A DNA stretch of 64,000 nt from Candidatus Thorarchaeota archaeon (GCA_013388835.1 JACAEL010000069.1:1-64000), one strand, 5' to 3'. Counted from the stretch's first letter, positions 1 through 8,149 are shown. Notes: a model not told the origin generated them from the sequence alone. Made by a program: numbers and translations.

Positions 1-318
1 CTATTCAAGTGGCGGCTTAACAAGTCCCGCCTGATGGGGTTCTTGACCATCCAGCACGAGATTCTGAGCACCATTGTCACCGAGTACACTGATAGACCCG
101 GCACGGAGTTGGTCTACTCAACCTGCTCGCTTCTTCCCCACGAGGGTGAGTCGCAGATTGACTCTCTCCTGAAGGAGAGTAACATTGAACTTCTTGATCC
201 CGCCGTCGGTGGTCAGCACGGATACCCCGGTTTCCTGTGTTCTGAGAGGGTGAGGCGGTTATTTCCGCACATCCATGGGACAAGCGGCTTTTTCATCGCG
301 CGCTTCCGAATCAGGTAG
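1..318 (+). CDS. NSUN/RsmB-family RNA (cytosine-5) methyltransferase, C-terminal end
   Basis: The gene enters from outside the window; its frame is open from base 1 and closes at TAG 316-318, leaving about 105 residues. The visible part holds the family's motif VI, VYSTCSLLP, whose cysteine is the nucleophile that attacks C6 of the target cytosine, and the usual tail motif LFPHIHGTSGFFIARFR that closes the SAM-binding Rossmann fold. Members methylate C5 of cytosines in rRNA or tRNA using S-adenosylmethionine. Which RNA is modified cannot be told from this end alone. The 3' end overlaps the convergent neighbour by eight bases. Confidence 0.9.
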   Translation, partial: LFKWRLNKSRLMGFLTIQHEILSTIVTEYTDRPGTELVYSTCSLLPHEGESQIDSLLKESNIELLDPAVGGQHGYPGFLCSERVRRLFPHIHGTSGFFIARFRIR

Positions 319-1126
319 AAGATATCCTTCTGTGGACCGACTCCATCACTCTTCGCGCAAACTCCCTGTCGTCCTTGAAGGACCACGGAATTCTGAGAAA
401 CTTGGTCTTTGCCTCTTCGATGGCCCCAATATCCCTGCTAACAAACGCCTTGAAGACCAGTCTGGTCCACTGAAAACAGGGATCCTCGTTGAATCGTTCT
501 CTCTGCCCGGATGATGCTGCCATCTCAGCCAAGTACTCAATTCCCTCCTTTGGCCTGCCCATCATGAGTTCTGCAAGTGCAGCCATGCAGGAGAAGACAA
601 TGGCATTGTTGATGACCCCGGACTTGATATAGGTCTCAGCACTCTCCTTGTATTCCTGGAGCTTTTTCGCATAGAGCTGGCGGCCATCAATAGTAATGAG
701 ATCCTTATCCTCCTGTTTCTCAGCTTTTTTCAGCTGTGCCCCGCCAAGGACAGCGGCCTTCAATTCGGACTGCATGTCTCTCATCGCATCCCCCTTGGCC
801 GACTCCCTTGCAGTTGCTATGAGGTCTTGGCCTGCCTTTATCAATGCACGTTTGATTGACGGGTCTGATAGCGATGGGTCCTTTCTGCGCTGACCCTCCT
901 CATAGACCTGCCGGGCATACTTGAACATCTCATAGCCATTGTCAGTCAGATTCATGCTGTTTGCAAAGACAATCCCTTTGATGCAGGCGATTATTGTATT
1001 GTCGAGCTCTCCCAAGTTCTCGAACTGCGTTGCTGCCTCAACAAGCCAGAGAAGCGCGTCGGTGCTCTTCGCCTCAAGGAGCTTCTGTGCGTTTGACAGT
1101 GAACTGTACGCGTCGATGCATATCAC
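311..1126 (-). CDS. Helical-repeat (TPR/SNAP-like) protein
   Basis: Almost entirely alpha-helical, about 271 residues, with helix pairs of the form aromatic-x2-A-x3-Y-x3-G (for example YKESAETYIKSGVINNAIVF and LLWLVEAATQFENLGELDN) typical of TPR or alpha-SNAP-like solenoids. The frame stays open up to a GTG at 1336, but the extra 70 residues are Cys/Arg-rich and unlike protein, so I prefer the GTG at 1124-1126, just before the first good helix. No enzyme motif is present. A scaffold or adaptor role is inference. Convergent with the methyltransferase on its left and divergent from the PDCD5 gene on its right. Confidence 0.6.
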   Translation of the reverse strand: MICIDAYSSLSNAQKLLEAKSTDALLWLVEAATQFENLGELDNTIIACIKGIVFANSMNLTDNGYEMFKYARQVYEEGQRRKDPSLSDPSIKRALIKAGQDLIATARESAKGDAMRDMQSELKAAVLGGAQLKKAEKQEDKDLITIDGRQLYAKKLQEYKESAETYIKSGVINNAIVFSCMAALAELMMGRPKEGIEYLAEMAASSGQRERFNEDPCFQWTRLVFKAFVSRDIGAIEEAKTKFLRIPWSFKDDREFARRVMESVHRRISST

Positions 1127-1397
1127 GTAGAGACCTGCTTGTGTGCATTTGGCCTTGACTTCCCCTCTAGGTATCTTCTGATTACGCAGCGCACACGAGT
1201 GGCTGGCGCCTGCAGTACGAAGCCATGAACAGCTCTCCGACTCTGTCAATAGGTGTACACACGTCCTTCGCGTGATTATGGGCAGTGTGAACTCACACTT
1301 CGAGCCTAAAAACGTCACCCATCTATATCGACACACTTAACAACAGTCGCGAGAGGTCCTTAGCACCGAGGGATGAGCCCTGAACGATGACGACGAG

Positions 1398-1775
1398 TTG
1401 GCCATGATACGAAGAAAGAAGATGGCACAGCTTGTTCAGCGAGAGAAACAACTGCAGGCCGAGAGAGAACACAAGGCGAAGGTCTCGGCTGAGCGGTCAA
1501 AACTACTCAAGCGCTACCTTGCTCCAGATGCCGTGGCATACTTGGAGTCGCTGAAGACCAGAGACCCTCCGGTTGGCAACAAGGTGGAAGAGGTACTACT
1601 GTATCTCATCGTCTATCGTGGCGTACGCGAGACAATCGGCCAGACCGACGTGATGTACATCGAGCGACTTGCAAGAGGCGAGGAGCCGAAGATACGCGTA
1701 CACAGGGATGGTGAAACCTCAGACTTCGGTGCATACGTTCGAGAGGCCATCAAAGGGGAGATGCCAAAGGACTAG
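1398..1775 (+). CDS. PDCD5-family (TFAR19-related) DNA-binding protein
   Basis: A basic N-terminal helix (MIRRKKMAQL followed by QREKQLQAEREHK) leads into the three-helix bundle of the PDCD5 family, with the conserved stretch KVEEVLLYLIVYRG and a C-terminal VHRDG segment. About 125 residues matches archaeal members, which bind double-stranded DNA; the eukaryotic homologue also takes part in chaperonin and apoptosis pathways. In-frame starts are TTG 1398 and ATG 1404, but the family usually begins with an acidic DDELE-like segment, and exactly that (NDDDELA) is encoded upstream, directly after a CTG at 1380 that follows a GGGATGAG site. The true start may therefore be CTG 1380. Confidence 0.8.
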   Translation: MAMIRRKKMAQLVQREKQLQAEREHKAKVSAERSKLLKRYLAPDAVAYLESLKTRDPPVGNKVEEVLLYLIVYRGVRETIGQTDVMYIERLARGEEPKIRVHRDGETSDFGAYVREAIKGEMPKD

Positions 1776-1779
1776 AGTC

Positions 1780-2679
1780 TCAGGACAACGCCTGAGCACG
1801 GCTCTTCCAGTCTCGGATAGTGTACCGAAGCTCGTCGATACTCCCTTCGCTCACCTTCCACTGGTTGGCGGTCTTTCTCATCTGAAAGACAAGTGCGCCT
1901 GCCCTCGGCAGTCGCTGCTCAATTATGTCCACTGCAGCCGCTATGGCCTTTGCCACACTCTCGTGTCCATCAGTCCTTGAAACAACGGACTCCAGCTCAT
2001 CGAACAGTTTCGCGATAGGGGTTGTCTGCCACTGATCCACTGGCACTTCCACTTCTCGATACTTCTTCGCAGGTATGACCATGTTCCCATCCCTCAACTC
2101 CACTTCCCCTGCGCTCTGAAGCTCGTCGATGATGGACAGCGCAGCGGTAGTGTCTGACACTAGGACGGCAGCTACCTCCTCCACCTTCACTCGTCGCTTC
2201 TGCAAGACCATGTTCAACACTCTGTACTTTGGATCTCCCACTTCCAATACAGTCTTGCGCAGCACCTCTAAGGCACCTTCCTCGTTGTTGAGAACTGCTG
2301 TTGCAGCCTCCGAGAGAGCCCTCACATCCTCCTTGGCAGCCTTGGCCGTTCGCTGAGCCACCTCAAGTTCTTCTCTCATCGAGTGTTGTTCTCCACCGGG
2401 GGCTCTCTTCGAGGCCAGCTGAATCTGGTCCATCTTCATGCCTCTGACTTCCTTACCCACCTGGGTCAGGGCGCTCTTTGTCCGCTCGAGTTCTCCCCTG
2501 AGCATCATGATTTCCGCGTCCTTCTCACCGATGACGGACTGAAGTCGCTGTACCTCCTCTCCAAGCTGAGCGGCTCTCTTCTGGGCCCCGGCAAGCTGCG
2601 CTTGGAGCGCGTCAACAGTCTGGCTCAGAGCGGCGACCTGTCGAGTCCTCTCCCTAAGGCGTTCAGATTCGTCAGACAT
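1780..2679 (-). CDS. Coiled-coil protein with C-terminal winged helix
   Basis: Residues 1-130 form a long heptad coiled coil rich in Q, E, R and L. Residues about 135-210 read as a winged helix (LEVGDPKYRVLNMVLQKR, then EEVAAVLVSDTTAALSIIDE and an EVELRDGNMVIP wing). The last 80 residues are helical and end in a TIRDWKSRAQ segment. ATG 2679 is chosen because the 22 codons before it look non-coding. The fold suggests a DNA-binding or protein-bridging role, but no family name can be given. It is divergent from the TatD gene, with 71 bases between starts. Confidence 0.7.
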   Translation of the reverse strand: MSDESERLRERTRQVAALSQTVDALQAQLAGAQKRAAQLGEEVQRLQSVIGEKDAEIMMLRGELERTKSALTQVGKEVRGMKMDQIQLASKRAPGGEQHSMREELEVAQRTAKAAKEDVRALSEAATAVLNNEEGALEVLRKTVLEVGDPKYRVLNMVLQKRRVKVEEVAAVLVSDTTAALSIIDELQSAGEVELRDGNMVIPAKKYREVEVPVDQWQTTPIAKLFDELESVVSRTDGHESVAKAIAAAVDIIEQRLPRAGALVFQMRKTANQWKVSEGSIDELRYTIRDWKSRAQALS

Positions 2680-2750
2680 TTCAACCGAGATGTCCCCGAT
2701 GCATGGAGTAAAAAGGAATTCGTATGCGTCACTGTGGAGGCACAACGTAA

Positions 2751-3503
2751 TTGGAGCTGATAGACGCCCACACTCATTTGGACCTAGGTCATTTTCAGTC
2801 AGATATCGACACAGTCATAGCACGTGCCAAGTCCGCTGGTGTCGTTGGAATCGTGAACTGTTCGACCGGTCCCAAATCAATCCACAACACGCGCCTGCTG
2901 ATGCAAGCCCATCCCAACTACATATTCCACAGCTCGGGCTGTTCAGTTTCACAGCTCACCAGAGAAGACGCGTTACGTATTGCTGACCTCACTAGGCAAT
3001 ATGCATCGGAAGTCGTGGCAGTCGGCGAAGTGGGACTCGACTACCACTGGATAAAGGACCCCGCACAGAGGAAGGCACAAGAACCACTCTTCATCCAGTT
3101 CATGGACTTGGCCATGGAACTCCATAAGCCTCTTGTCATCCACTCCAGAAAGGCAGAGGCGGAGGCCATAGCACTCGTGGATCAGCACTACGAAGGGGAC
3201 GTGCTCATGCATTGCTACGATGGGACTCCTGAAGCAACAGCTGCCTTGAAGGACCGCGGATGGAGTGTCACACTTCCTGCGAACTTCGACAAGTATCGCA
3301 ATCGCATACATGCAGCACAGATACTTCCTCTCGAGTCCATAATGCTTGAGACCGATGGACCGTATCTGTCGCCGACCACAGGCAGAAATGAGCCGTCAAA
3401 CGTGAGGCATGGCTGTCTCTCACTTGCACGACTGCTTGGGCTGCCGGTTGAAGACGTCGCTGCAGCCACAACAAGCAATGCAAAGCGGTTCTATTCACTA
3501 TAG
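2751..3503 (+). CDS. TatD-family metal-dependent hydrolase/DNase
   Basis: A 250-residue TIM-barrel hydrolase with the complete TatD metal set: DAHTHLD at the N-terminus (H7, H9), GEVGLDY (metal-bridging Glu), IHSRKA, MHCYDGT and ETDGPYLSP near the C-terminus. Characterised relatives are Mg-dependent 3'-5' exonucleases or DNases acting in DNA repair; the true substrate here is unknown. Start is TTG 2751 with GTGGAGG ten bases upstream. It is followed by the PAC2-family gene, with 53 bases between them. Confidence 0.9.
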   Translation: MELIDAHTHLDLGHFQSDIDTVIARAKSAGVVGIVNCSTGPKSIHNTRLLMQAHPNYIFHSSGCSVSQLTREDALRIADLTRQYASEVVAVGEVGLDYHWIKDPAQRKAQEPLFIQFMDLAMELHKPLVIHSRKAEAEAIALVDQHYEGDVLMHCYDGTPEATAALKDRGWSVTLPANFDKYRNRIHAAQILPLESIMLETDGPYLSPTTGRNEPSNVRHGCLSLARLLGLPVEDVAAATTSNAKRFYSL

Positions 3504-3556
3504 CACCATGACCGATACCTCCAAATGCACTGTCTGCCCTAACACAACGGGCAAAC

Positions 3557-4348
3557 ATGTACACAAGACGCTATGCTACCTTGTCAGCCGATTCGCTAAA
3601 GGACCCTGTTGGCATTGTTGGTCTGCCGGGCATTGCAAACGTGGGCAGAATTGCTGTCGAGAGTCTAATCGAGATGCTTGACGCACAGGTGGTCTTGGAG
3701 TTCTTCAGTGATGACTTTCCTCCCCGTGTAGCTGTGAAGAATGGAATATCTCAGTTCCCGCGGTCTTCCGTCAGTGTGTACAGGGCTGCTCCTGATGAGC
3801 CCCATGACCTTGTCATGCTCTCAGCTGACTATCAGCCGTCGAGCAGTCAGGGAGTGTTTGCCTACGCCGACTTTGTCTCAAGGGAGTTCCAGTCATATGG
3901 AGTGAGACACATCTATGCTCTCGCTGCCTACGAGCAGGAATACCGAGACTTCTTCTCAAGCTATCCGCGAAGTCCAAGAGTCTTCATCTCTGCAAGTTCG
4001 GACCAACTGCTGCAGAGACTGTCAGGGATACAGGATGCCGTGGTGACTCTGGACGGTGTGATAAACGGCGCCAATGGCTTCATCCCTTCATGGGCTGCAA
4101 CGATGTATGACATGGATGGGGCGTGTCTCCTTGGAGAAACATTGGGAGTGATCAAGGCGGACTATCGAGCCGCAAGGGCGGTCCTACAGGTGCTTTCGGA
4201 CCATCTAGGCGTCAGCCTCGACCTTGAACAGCTTGACGAGCCTGTTGGCCATGTCGTAGAGTTCATCGAATGGGCAAAGAGCGAACTAGACCAGCGGAGT
4301 GAACGCGCTCCAGATGAGGAACACCCCTCTGACAGATACATCGGCTGA
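3557..4348 (+). CDS. PAC2-family protein (proteasome-assembly-chaperone fold)
   Basis: The N-terminus DPVGIVGLPGIANVGRIAVE is the glycine-rich signature of the PAC2 family (COG1938/COG2047), and the remainder has the expected HDLVMLSADYQ and GVINGANGFIPSW segments; 263 residues is full length. Eukaryotic members are chaperones for 20S proteasome assembly, but archaeal ones include enzymes of the ATP-grasp-related type and are mostly uncharacterised. The acidic tail after residue 240 (ERAPDEEHPSD) is probably disordered. A proteasome alpha subunit gene lies elsewhere in the window (62007-62768), so a link is possible but not shown by proximity. Confidence 0.85.
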   Translation: MYTRRYATLSADSLKDPVGIVGLPGIANVGRIAVESLIEMLDAQVVLEFFSDDFPPRVAVKNGISQFPRSSVSVYRAAPDEPHDLVMLSADYQPSSSQGVFAYADFVSREFQSYGVRHIYALAAYEQEYRDFFSSYPRSPRVFISASSDQLLQRLSGIQDAVVTLDGVINGANGFIPSWAATMYDMDGACLLGETLGVIKADYRAARAVLQVLSDHLGVSLDLEQLDEPVGHVVEFIEWAKSELDQRSERAPDEEHPSDRYIG

Positions 4349-4364
4349 CGGATACATCGACCGA

Positions 4365-4571
4365 CTACTCTACAACGTCCGGGTGGAGGATGTCCGTTAT
4401 CAAGGCTTGGCTATCCAAGTTGATGTAGAAGTGATGATCTTTGTGTTTCACCTTCACCATTAGTGGGAATCTCTTGGCCTTTGCAGTGATGCCAGGCGGG
4501 ACCTTGAGCACCGTTCTGTTGCCACATACAGGACAGTTGGCGTATCTCTCGAACGTGCTCACAGTGACCAT
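4365..4571 (-). CDS. Small CxxC protein
   Basis: A 68-residue protein with an N-terminal CPVCGNRT knuckle followed by a compact beta-rich region (FPLMVKVKHKDHHFYINLD). Only one CxxC pair is present, so metal binding would need a dimer or the HxxHH residues. It starts at ATG 4571 and ends 16 bases from the convergent PAC2 gene. The next gene upstream (4587-4991) is on the same strand, 15 bases away, so the two probably share a transcript. Function unknown. Confidence 0.6.
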   Translation of the reverse strand: MVTVSTFERYANCPVCGNRTVLKVPPGITAKAKRFPLMVKVKHKDHHFYINLDSQALITDILHPDVVE

Positions 4572-4586
4572 CTCATCTCTCAGACG

Positions 4587-4991
4587 CTAGCTGTGCACCT
4601 TGGTATCTGTACTTAACCATATCTGAGCCTTGCACTCGTCCGGCTTCGTGAGCACTTCCGTAAATACTCTGACGATAGCATCGGGTTCAAGACCGGCGGC
4701 GGACTCTCTGTCGGCTGCGACTATCCTGAGATTCTCATAGACACCTGACTCCACAAGGAATCGTAGCTCTCTCCCACCATACTGAGCCCCCAAGACAAAG
4801 AACTTTGCAAAGTCTTGGAACTCACCCTTAGGACCTCTCAGACTCGCCTTTACAAACAGGGCGCTCCCGGTGTCCAACAGTGGTTGCAGGAGGTATGCCC
4901 GGATGACCCGGTTGCCGACCTTTCTCCTGACGTCCATGAACTCCTCTGCAGTCCCGTCTTCCCTGCTCAGTCTCCACGTACTCTCGCTCAA
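4587..4991 (-). CDS. Uncharacterised alpha/beta protein
   Basis: A 134-residue protein predicted to be soluble and of alternating strands and helices (VIRAYLLQPLL, SALFVKASLRG, FAKFFVLGAQYGG, ELRFLVESGVY). I recognise no family. The start is TTG 4991, with a TATA-like CCTATATTGG about 30 bases upstream at 5021-5030, which suits a short-leader transcript. It is cotranscribed with the CxxC protein downstream. Confidence 0.55.
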   Translation of the reverse strand: MSESTWRLSREDGTAEEFMDVRRKVGNRVIRAYLLQPLLDTGSALFVKASLRGPKGEFQDFAKFFVLGAQYGGRELRFLVESGVYENLRIVAADRESAAGLEPDAIVRVFTEVLTKPDECKAQIWLSTDTKVHS

Positions 4992-5192
4992 GGTGTTCTC
5001 GAAGCATGCTCGGAGAGACCCAATATAGGCGTTGCTAATCCATAATGGCTTCCCGCAAGGGACTGAAACACTGGAAACAATCAGGACTCGAGAGGACCTC
5101 GACGAGCGGCAAGAGGTGCTGCTTGCATGATTGCGATCTCATTGTGCAGCTCTGCTGAGCCTTCTTAGAGAGTCTGAACGTGTGCGGGCAAG

Positions 5193-5198
5193 TTTTAT
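5193..5198 (+). promoter_or_regulatory. TATA-like box for the 7-TM protein gene
   Basis: TTTTAT lies 55 bases before the TTG start at 5253, which would place transcription start near 5222. An AAAGGAG ribosome site (5236-5242) sits ten bases before the TTG. The stretch 4992-5252 holds no convincing gene. Confidence 0.45.
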
Positions 5199-5252
5199 CT
5201 GTAGGTATACAGATTTGATTCCAGCCGAGAGAGTGAAAGGAGTCCATCCAAC

Positions 5253-5975
5253 TTGCAGACCGTTGACATGATTGTTCGTGAGGTTCACATGGGCCTGTGG
5301 TTCCTAGTAGTCGGATACTACTTCTTCCTGTTCATCTTCCTCCTGTTCTTCAGATGGCGCAACTCAAGGAACCCGTTCCAGCTGGCAATGGCGCTCTTTT
5401 TCCTGCTGCTTGCCGTCGGAAGGGTGTTCTACTTCATCGGCGACTTCTTTGCGGACCCCAAATCAATGCCCACCAATCCTCCCGGGCTCACTCCATTTCT
5501 CAATCCCTCATCTTTGGAGGGGGTTCTTGGCCAATGGCTCGGCATCGGTGGCTTCTTTGAATGGATGGCACTGGCAGTCCTGTCAGCAACTGCGGGCTTC
5601 ATGATTTTCGGCAAGCGCTGGGCGGAAATTGGATTCATGATTCCAGCAGCCGGCTTTGCTGTCGCGCTTGCAGTGCTTCCCTATTCACTAGTGAGCTACT
5701 ATGCAGGTCTCGCAGGCGTACTATATGCCCTCTTCTTGCCAGCCCTGTTCTGGTACTTGTCATGGCAGTCGGGCGGGCTGTTGCGGATTTCGAACTTCCT
5801 TCTAGGACTAGGGTTTCTAGTCCTGTTCACTGGTCGCGTGTTGCACGCAGGCAGGTTCATCCTCGATACTCTGGGGATCATCACCTATTCGGTATCGGGT
5901 GTACTGGCACCAGGTCTTATCGTCATAGGGCTGATTCTGATTGCCACAGGCAATGAGTGGGGTCAGAGTCAGTAG
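5253..5975 (+). CDS. Seven-transmembrane protein of unknown function
   Basis: A 240-residue protein with seven hydrophobic segments at about residues 14-33, 41-64, 97-116, 124-143, 147-169, 176-195 and 205-231, and a short polar loop rich in proline between segments 2 and 3 (PKSMPTNPPGLTPF). No signal peptide or catalytic motif was seen. A seven-segment layout resembles sensor or rhodopsin-like folds, but there is no retinal-binding lysine in segment 7 (LGIITYSVSGVLAPGLIVIG), so I do not call it a rhodopsin. Start TTG 5253 is supported by AAAGGAG. Confidence 0.75.
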   Translation: MQTVDMIVREVHMGLWFLVVGYYFFLFIFLLFFRWRNSRNPFQLAMALFFLLLAVGRVFYFIGDFFADPKSMPTNPPGLTPFLNPSSLEGVLGQWLGIGGFFEWMALAVLSATAGFMIFGKRWAEIGFMIPAAGFAVALAVLPYSLVSYYAGLAGVLYALFLPALFWYLSWQSGGLLRISNFLLGLGFLVLFTGRVLHAGRFILDTLGIITYSVSGVLAPGLIVIGLILIATGNEWGQSQ

Positions 5976-6044
5976 CGTGCTCTTCTACTCGCAGCACGAC
6001 ACTTGCAGATGCGAACGGACAGATGAGAGACTGCACAGGACTAC

Positions 6045-6668
6045 CTACAAACCAATCTCCTTCCAGGTAATCATCCTCATGTCCTCTAGGTCCTGCATGG
6101 CCTTCTGGACCTCCTTGATCGGCTTTCCCAGTTGATCGGCAATGGCTCTCGTAGTGAGTGTTCCTTTGCACATCTGCGCAACGTCATATGCTTCCTGACT
6201 CAGCTGTCCGAGTCTGACAAGCATCGGCGAGACCTTGCCTTTCAATACCGGAACAACTATGCGTTTCTCAGATGCCTTGCCATTCTTGGTGATTTCATCC
6301 GCTGTGGCCTTGAAGGACTCGAAAGGCTCCAGATTGCCATCCCAGTTGGCGAGCACCTTCTGAAATGCCTTTACGAAGGCAGCGTTGACGTCCCCTAGCA
6401 CAGCCATAGCGGCATTGGTGTCGTCAATCTTGTCAACGATTGCCGCGACAATCACATTCTCTCTCAGAGAGAGGCAGATGTCAAACGCACCGAAATCGAT
6501 GACGTGTACGCGGTTTCCTGAACTGAGTTCTCGACCGAACTGAATGAGTGCTGTGAGAAATCCACTGATCAAGTTCGGGTCCATGTCTGCTTGACCGTAT
6601 TTCCGGTCGAGCACACAGAGACCGCTATCGGCTATTAGAACGTACAGCGCCTGAATCAAGGGGTCCAA
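6045..6668 (-). CDS. Longin-like domain protein with C-terminal winged helix
   Basis: The first 120 residues have the five-strand, profilin-like pattern of longin/roadblock domains (LIQALYVLIADSGLCVLDR, then HVIDFGAFDICLSLRENVIV and AAIVDKIDDTNAAMAVL). The last 70 residues form a winged helix (LSQEAYDVAQMCKGTLTTR, AIADQLGKPIKEVQKAMQDL). Such longin-type proteins are abundant in Asgard archaea, where they are thought to partner small GTPases; that role is inference here. An ATG exists at 6701, but an ATATAA box lies at 6709-6714, so transcription should begin near 6686, inside that frame. TTG 6668, preceded by AGAAGGAGA, is the better start. Confidence 0.7.
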   Translation of the reverse strand: MDPLIQALYVLIADSGLCVLDRKYGQADMDPNLISGFLTALIQFGRELSSGNRVHVIDFGAFDICLSLRENVIVAAIVDKIDDTNAAMAVLGDVNAAFVKAFQKVLANWDGNLEPFESFKATADEITKNGKASEKRIVVPVLKGKVSPMLVRLGQLSQEAYDVAQMCKGTLTTRAIADQLGKPIKEVQKAMQDLEDMRMITWKEIGL

Positions 6669-6708
6669 TCTCCTTCTCTTGGAGCCGATTGCAGTACTCA
6701 TCGATGCT

Positions 6709-6714
6709 TTATAT
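6709..6714 (-). promoter_or_regulatory. TATA-like box for the longin-like gene
   Basis: On the minus strand the sequence reads ATATAA, with purine-rich bases before it. Its distance puts the transcript start near 6686, which argues for the TTG start at 6668. Confidence 0.5.
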
Positions 6715-6761
6715 CACTTTACGTGGCCTATTGTCGTGTGTCCTAGCGACACCCGCCCAAC

Positions 6762-6770
6762 CATCTTTTT
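6762..6770 (+). promoter_or_regulatory. TATA-like box for the EMAP-domain protein gene
   Basis: CTTTTTATC lies about 40 bases before the TTG start at 6806. A perfect GGTGA ribosome site (6797-6801) sits just before that TTG. Together with the box at 6709-6714 this makes a compact divergent promoter region. Confidence 0.5.
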
Positions 6771-6805
6771 ATCTCCGAGCAATTCCCCCACACATGGTGA
6801 AGTGA

Positions 6806-7501
6806 TTGGACACAGCTAAGGATGCGAGAGTCTTGGTCTTGGAGGACGCACTCAGACGTCTCGGGGAAATCATATCCAACAGGAAGCTCAAGCTCCATCT
6901 AGAGTACAGTCGACTAAGTCAGCTCATCCAGACTGCGAGTACTGCCCTCTATGAGGTGAAGTATTCCTATGTGGACCCTATGCAGCTGGCCGCCAGCGAG
7001 GGCACAAAGAAGATTGTCGATTGCGTGTCTGAGATTGGTGTCATGATGCACTCCGCAATAGCCTCGGTCGGCTTCAAACCAAAGACAACCAAGGAGCAGC
7101 TCGTTGTTGCAGAACTCAACTATGCGCTTCGCACAGTGGAAGGATTTCAGAGGCGTCTGAAGTCGGGGTCTGACGAGGCCGGACTTGCCGTAGACATTCT
7201 GGCTGTCGAGGTGAGCCAGACTAGACCTGTTGCTGGTGCATCGAAACTGACCCACTGTAGATGTTCCGATGGCAAGAGAGCGTGGAACATAGTGACCAAC
7301 ATTGCTGGCATCCGTGTGGGGAGCAAGCTGCCATGCGCAGTTCTTCCGCCTGTTGAGATGATGGACACGGTCAGCGAGGCGATGTTTCTCGGCGGTGACC
7401 CTCTTCCGGAGGGGACTCCACTAGGACCTATCGTTGCACCGTCCAGACAAATGCTGGACCAAGCCAGAGCCCAGACACTGAGAATTATCGAGAGGCTTTA
7501 A
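6806..7501 (+). CDS. RNA-binding protein with C-terminal EMAP/tRNA-binding domain (COG2517-like)
   Basis: The N-terminal 130 residues are helical; the C-terminal 100 residues form an OB-fold tRNA-binding domain, shown by CSDGKRAWNIVTNIAGIRVG, KLPCAVLPPVEMMDTVSEAMFL and LPEGTPLGPI, the pattern shared by EMAPII, Arc1p and methionyl-tRNA synthetase tails. The layout matches the archaeal group of predicted RNA-binding proteins with a C-terminal EMAP domain. It probably binds tRNA structure rather than sequence. Start TTG 6806 follows GGTGA. Four bases separate it from the MazG-like gene downstream, so they form an operon. Confidence 0.8.
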   Translation: MDTAKDARVLVLEDALRRLGEIISNRKLKLHLEYSRLSQLIQTASTALYEVKYSYVDPMQLAASEGTKKIVDCVSEIGVMMHSAIASVGFKPKTTKEQLVVAELNYALRTVEGFQRRLKSGSDEAGLAVDILAVEVSQTRPVAGASKLTHCRCSDGKRAWNIVTNIAGIRVGSKLPCAVLPPVEMMDTVSEAMFLGGDPLPEGTPLGPIVAPSRQMLDQARAQTLRIIERL

Positions 7502-7505
7502 CAAG

Positions 7506-7844
7506 ATGGACCTTAGAGAAGTACAGCATAGACTGGATGCATTTGATAGAGAGAGAGGATGGGACCGATTCCCGGCCTCACAGGTTTTCGCACATCTCAT
7601 CGAGGAGTTGGGAGAGATCTCTCGTCACATAACCGTCGAGGAGGGATACAAGGTGGTCGGACTGGGGCACAGAGGTGTTGACAGAAACGAGCTCTGTCAT
7701 GAGTTCGCCCAAGTCTTCTCCCTCTTCACACAGCTTGCAAATCACTTCTCAGTCGACTTGGAGTCTTGCGTGTCCGCTGAGCTGGAGATTATGCGAGAGA
7801 GGTTTCCAGCAGAGGAGTGGAGGCGGGAGATGGACCGTCGCTAG
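7506..7844 (+). CDS. MazG-like nucleotide pyrophosphohydrolase
   Basis: A 112-residue all-helical protein with the MazG metal motif: EELGEIS at residues 31-37, then ELCHEFAQVF at about 62-71 supplying the second acidic pair. Relatives cleave non-canonical or excess NTPs to NMP plus pyrophosphate, working as house-cleaning enzymes. It follows the EMAP-domain gene by four bases and starts at ATG 7506. The short length fits single-domain archaeal members that act as dimers or tetramers. Confidence 0.8.
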   Translation: MDLREVQHRLDAFDRERGWDRFPASQVFAHLIEELGEISRHITVEEGYKVVGLGHRGVDRNELCHEFAQVFSLFTQLANHFSVDLESCVSAELEIMRERFPAEEWRREMDRR

Positions 7845-8098
7845 ATCTTGTGTAGACTGAACACAGACCGACTGTCACATCAGTCATGAATACGCGGGGC
7901 CTCGTTCTGATGGTCGCATTCACCAAGCTGCCCATTGACTTGACATCAGGAGCAGCCACTACCTCAAGAACATCAGACTCCACCATGGTGGGCCCGTTTC
8001 CGAAACGATTGTCACATCAAGTGTCTCTTTCACGTCTTGATCGGTGCCTAGTGTGACCGAGGAACTGATGAGTGCAATGAACACCTGTAAGGAGTTTC

Positions 8099-8149
8099 CA
8101 AGTAGTCGGACATGGGGCGCGGCCGCAGCCGCGCACTGAGGACTACTTG
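8099..8149. terminator. Bipartite inverted repeat at the 3' end of the following gene
   Basis: An outer 9-base stem, CAAGTAGTC (8099-8107) with GACTACTTG (8141-8149), encloses an inner perfect 7-base GC stem, GCGCGGC (8117-8123) with GCCGCGC (8128-8134), around a CGCA loop. The outer right arm covers the stop codon of the minus-strand gene. The rest of 7845-8142 holds no supported gene. A transcript-end structure is the simplest reading. Confidence 0.6.

Noticed and set aside
5035-5247. 70-residue minus-strand frame upstream of the 7-TM gene
   Set aside because: Composition is Cys/His/Gln-rich and unlike protein, it lacks a ribosome site, and it covers the likely promoter of the 7-TM gene.
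5253-5975. Reading the 7-TM protein as a rhodopsin
   Set aside because: The seventh segment has no lysine that could hold retinal.
7789-7986. 65-residue minus-strand frame over the end of the MazG-like gene
   Set aside because: It overlaps a well-supported gene on the other strand and has no recognisable motif.
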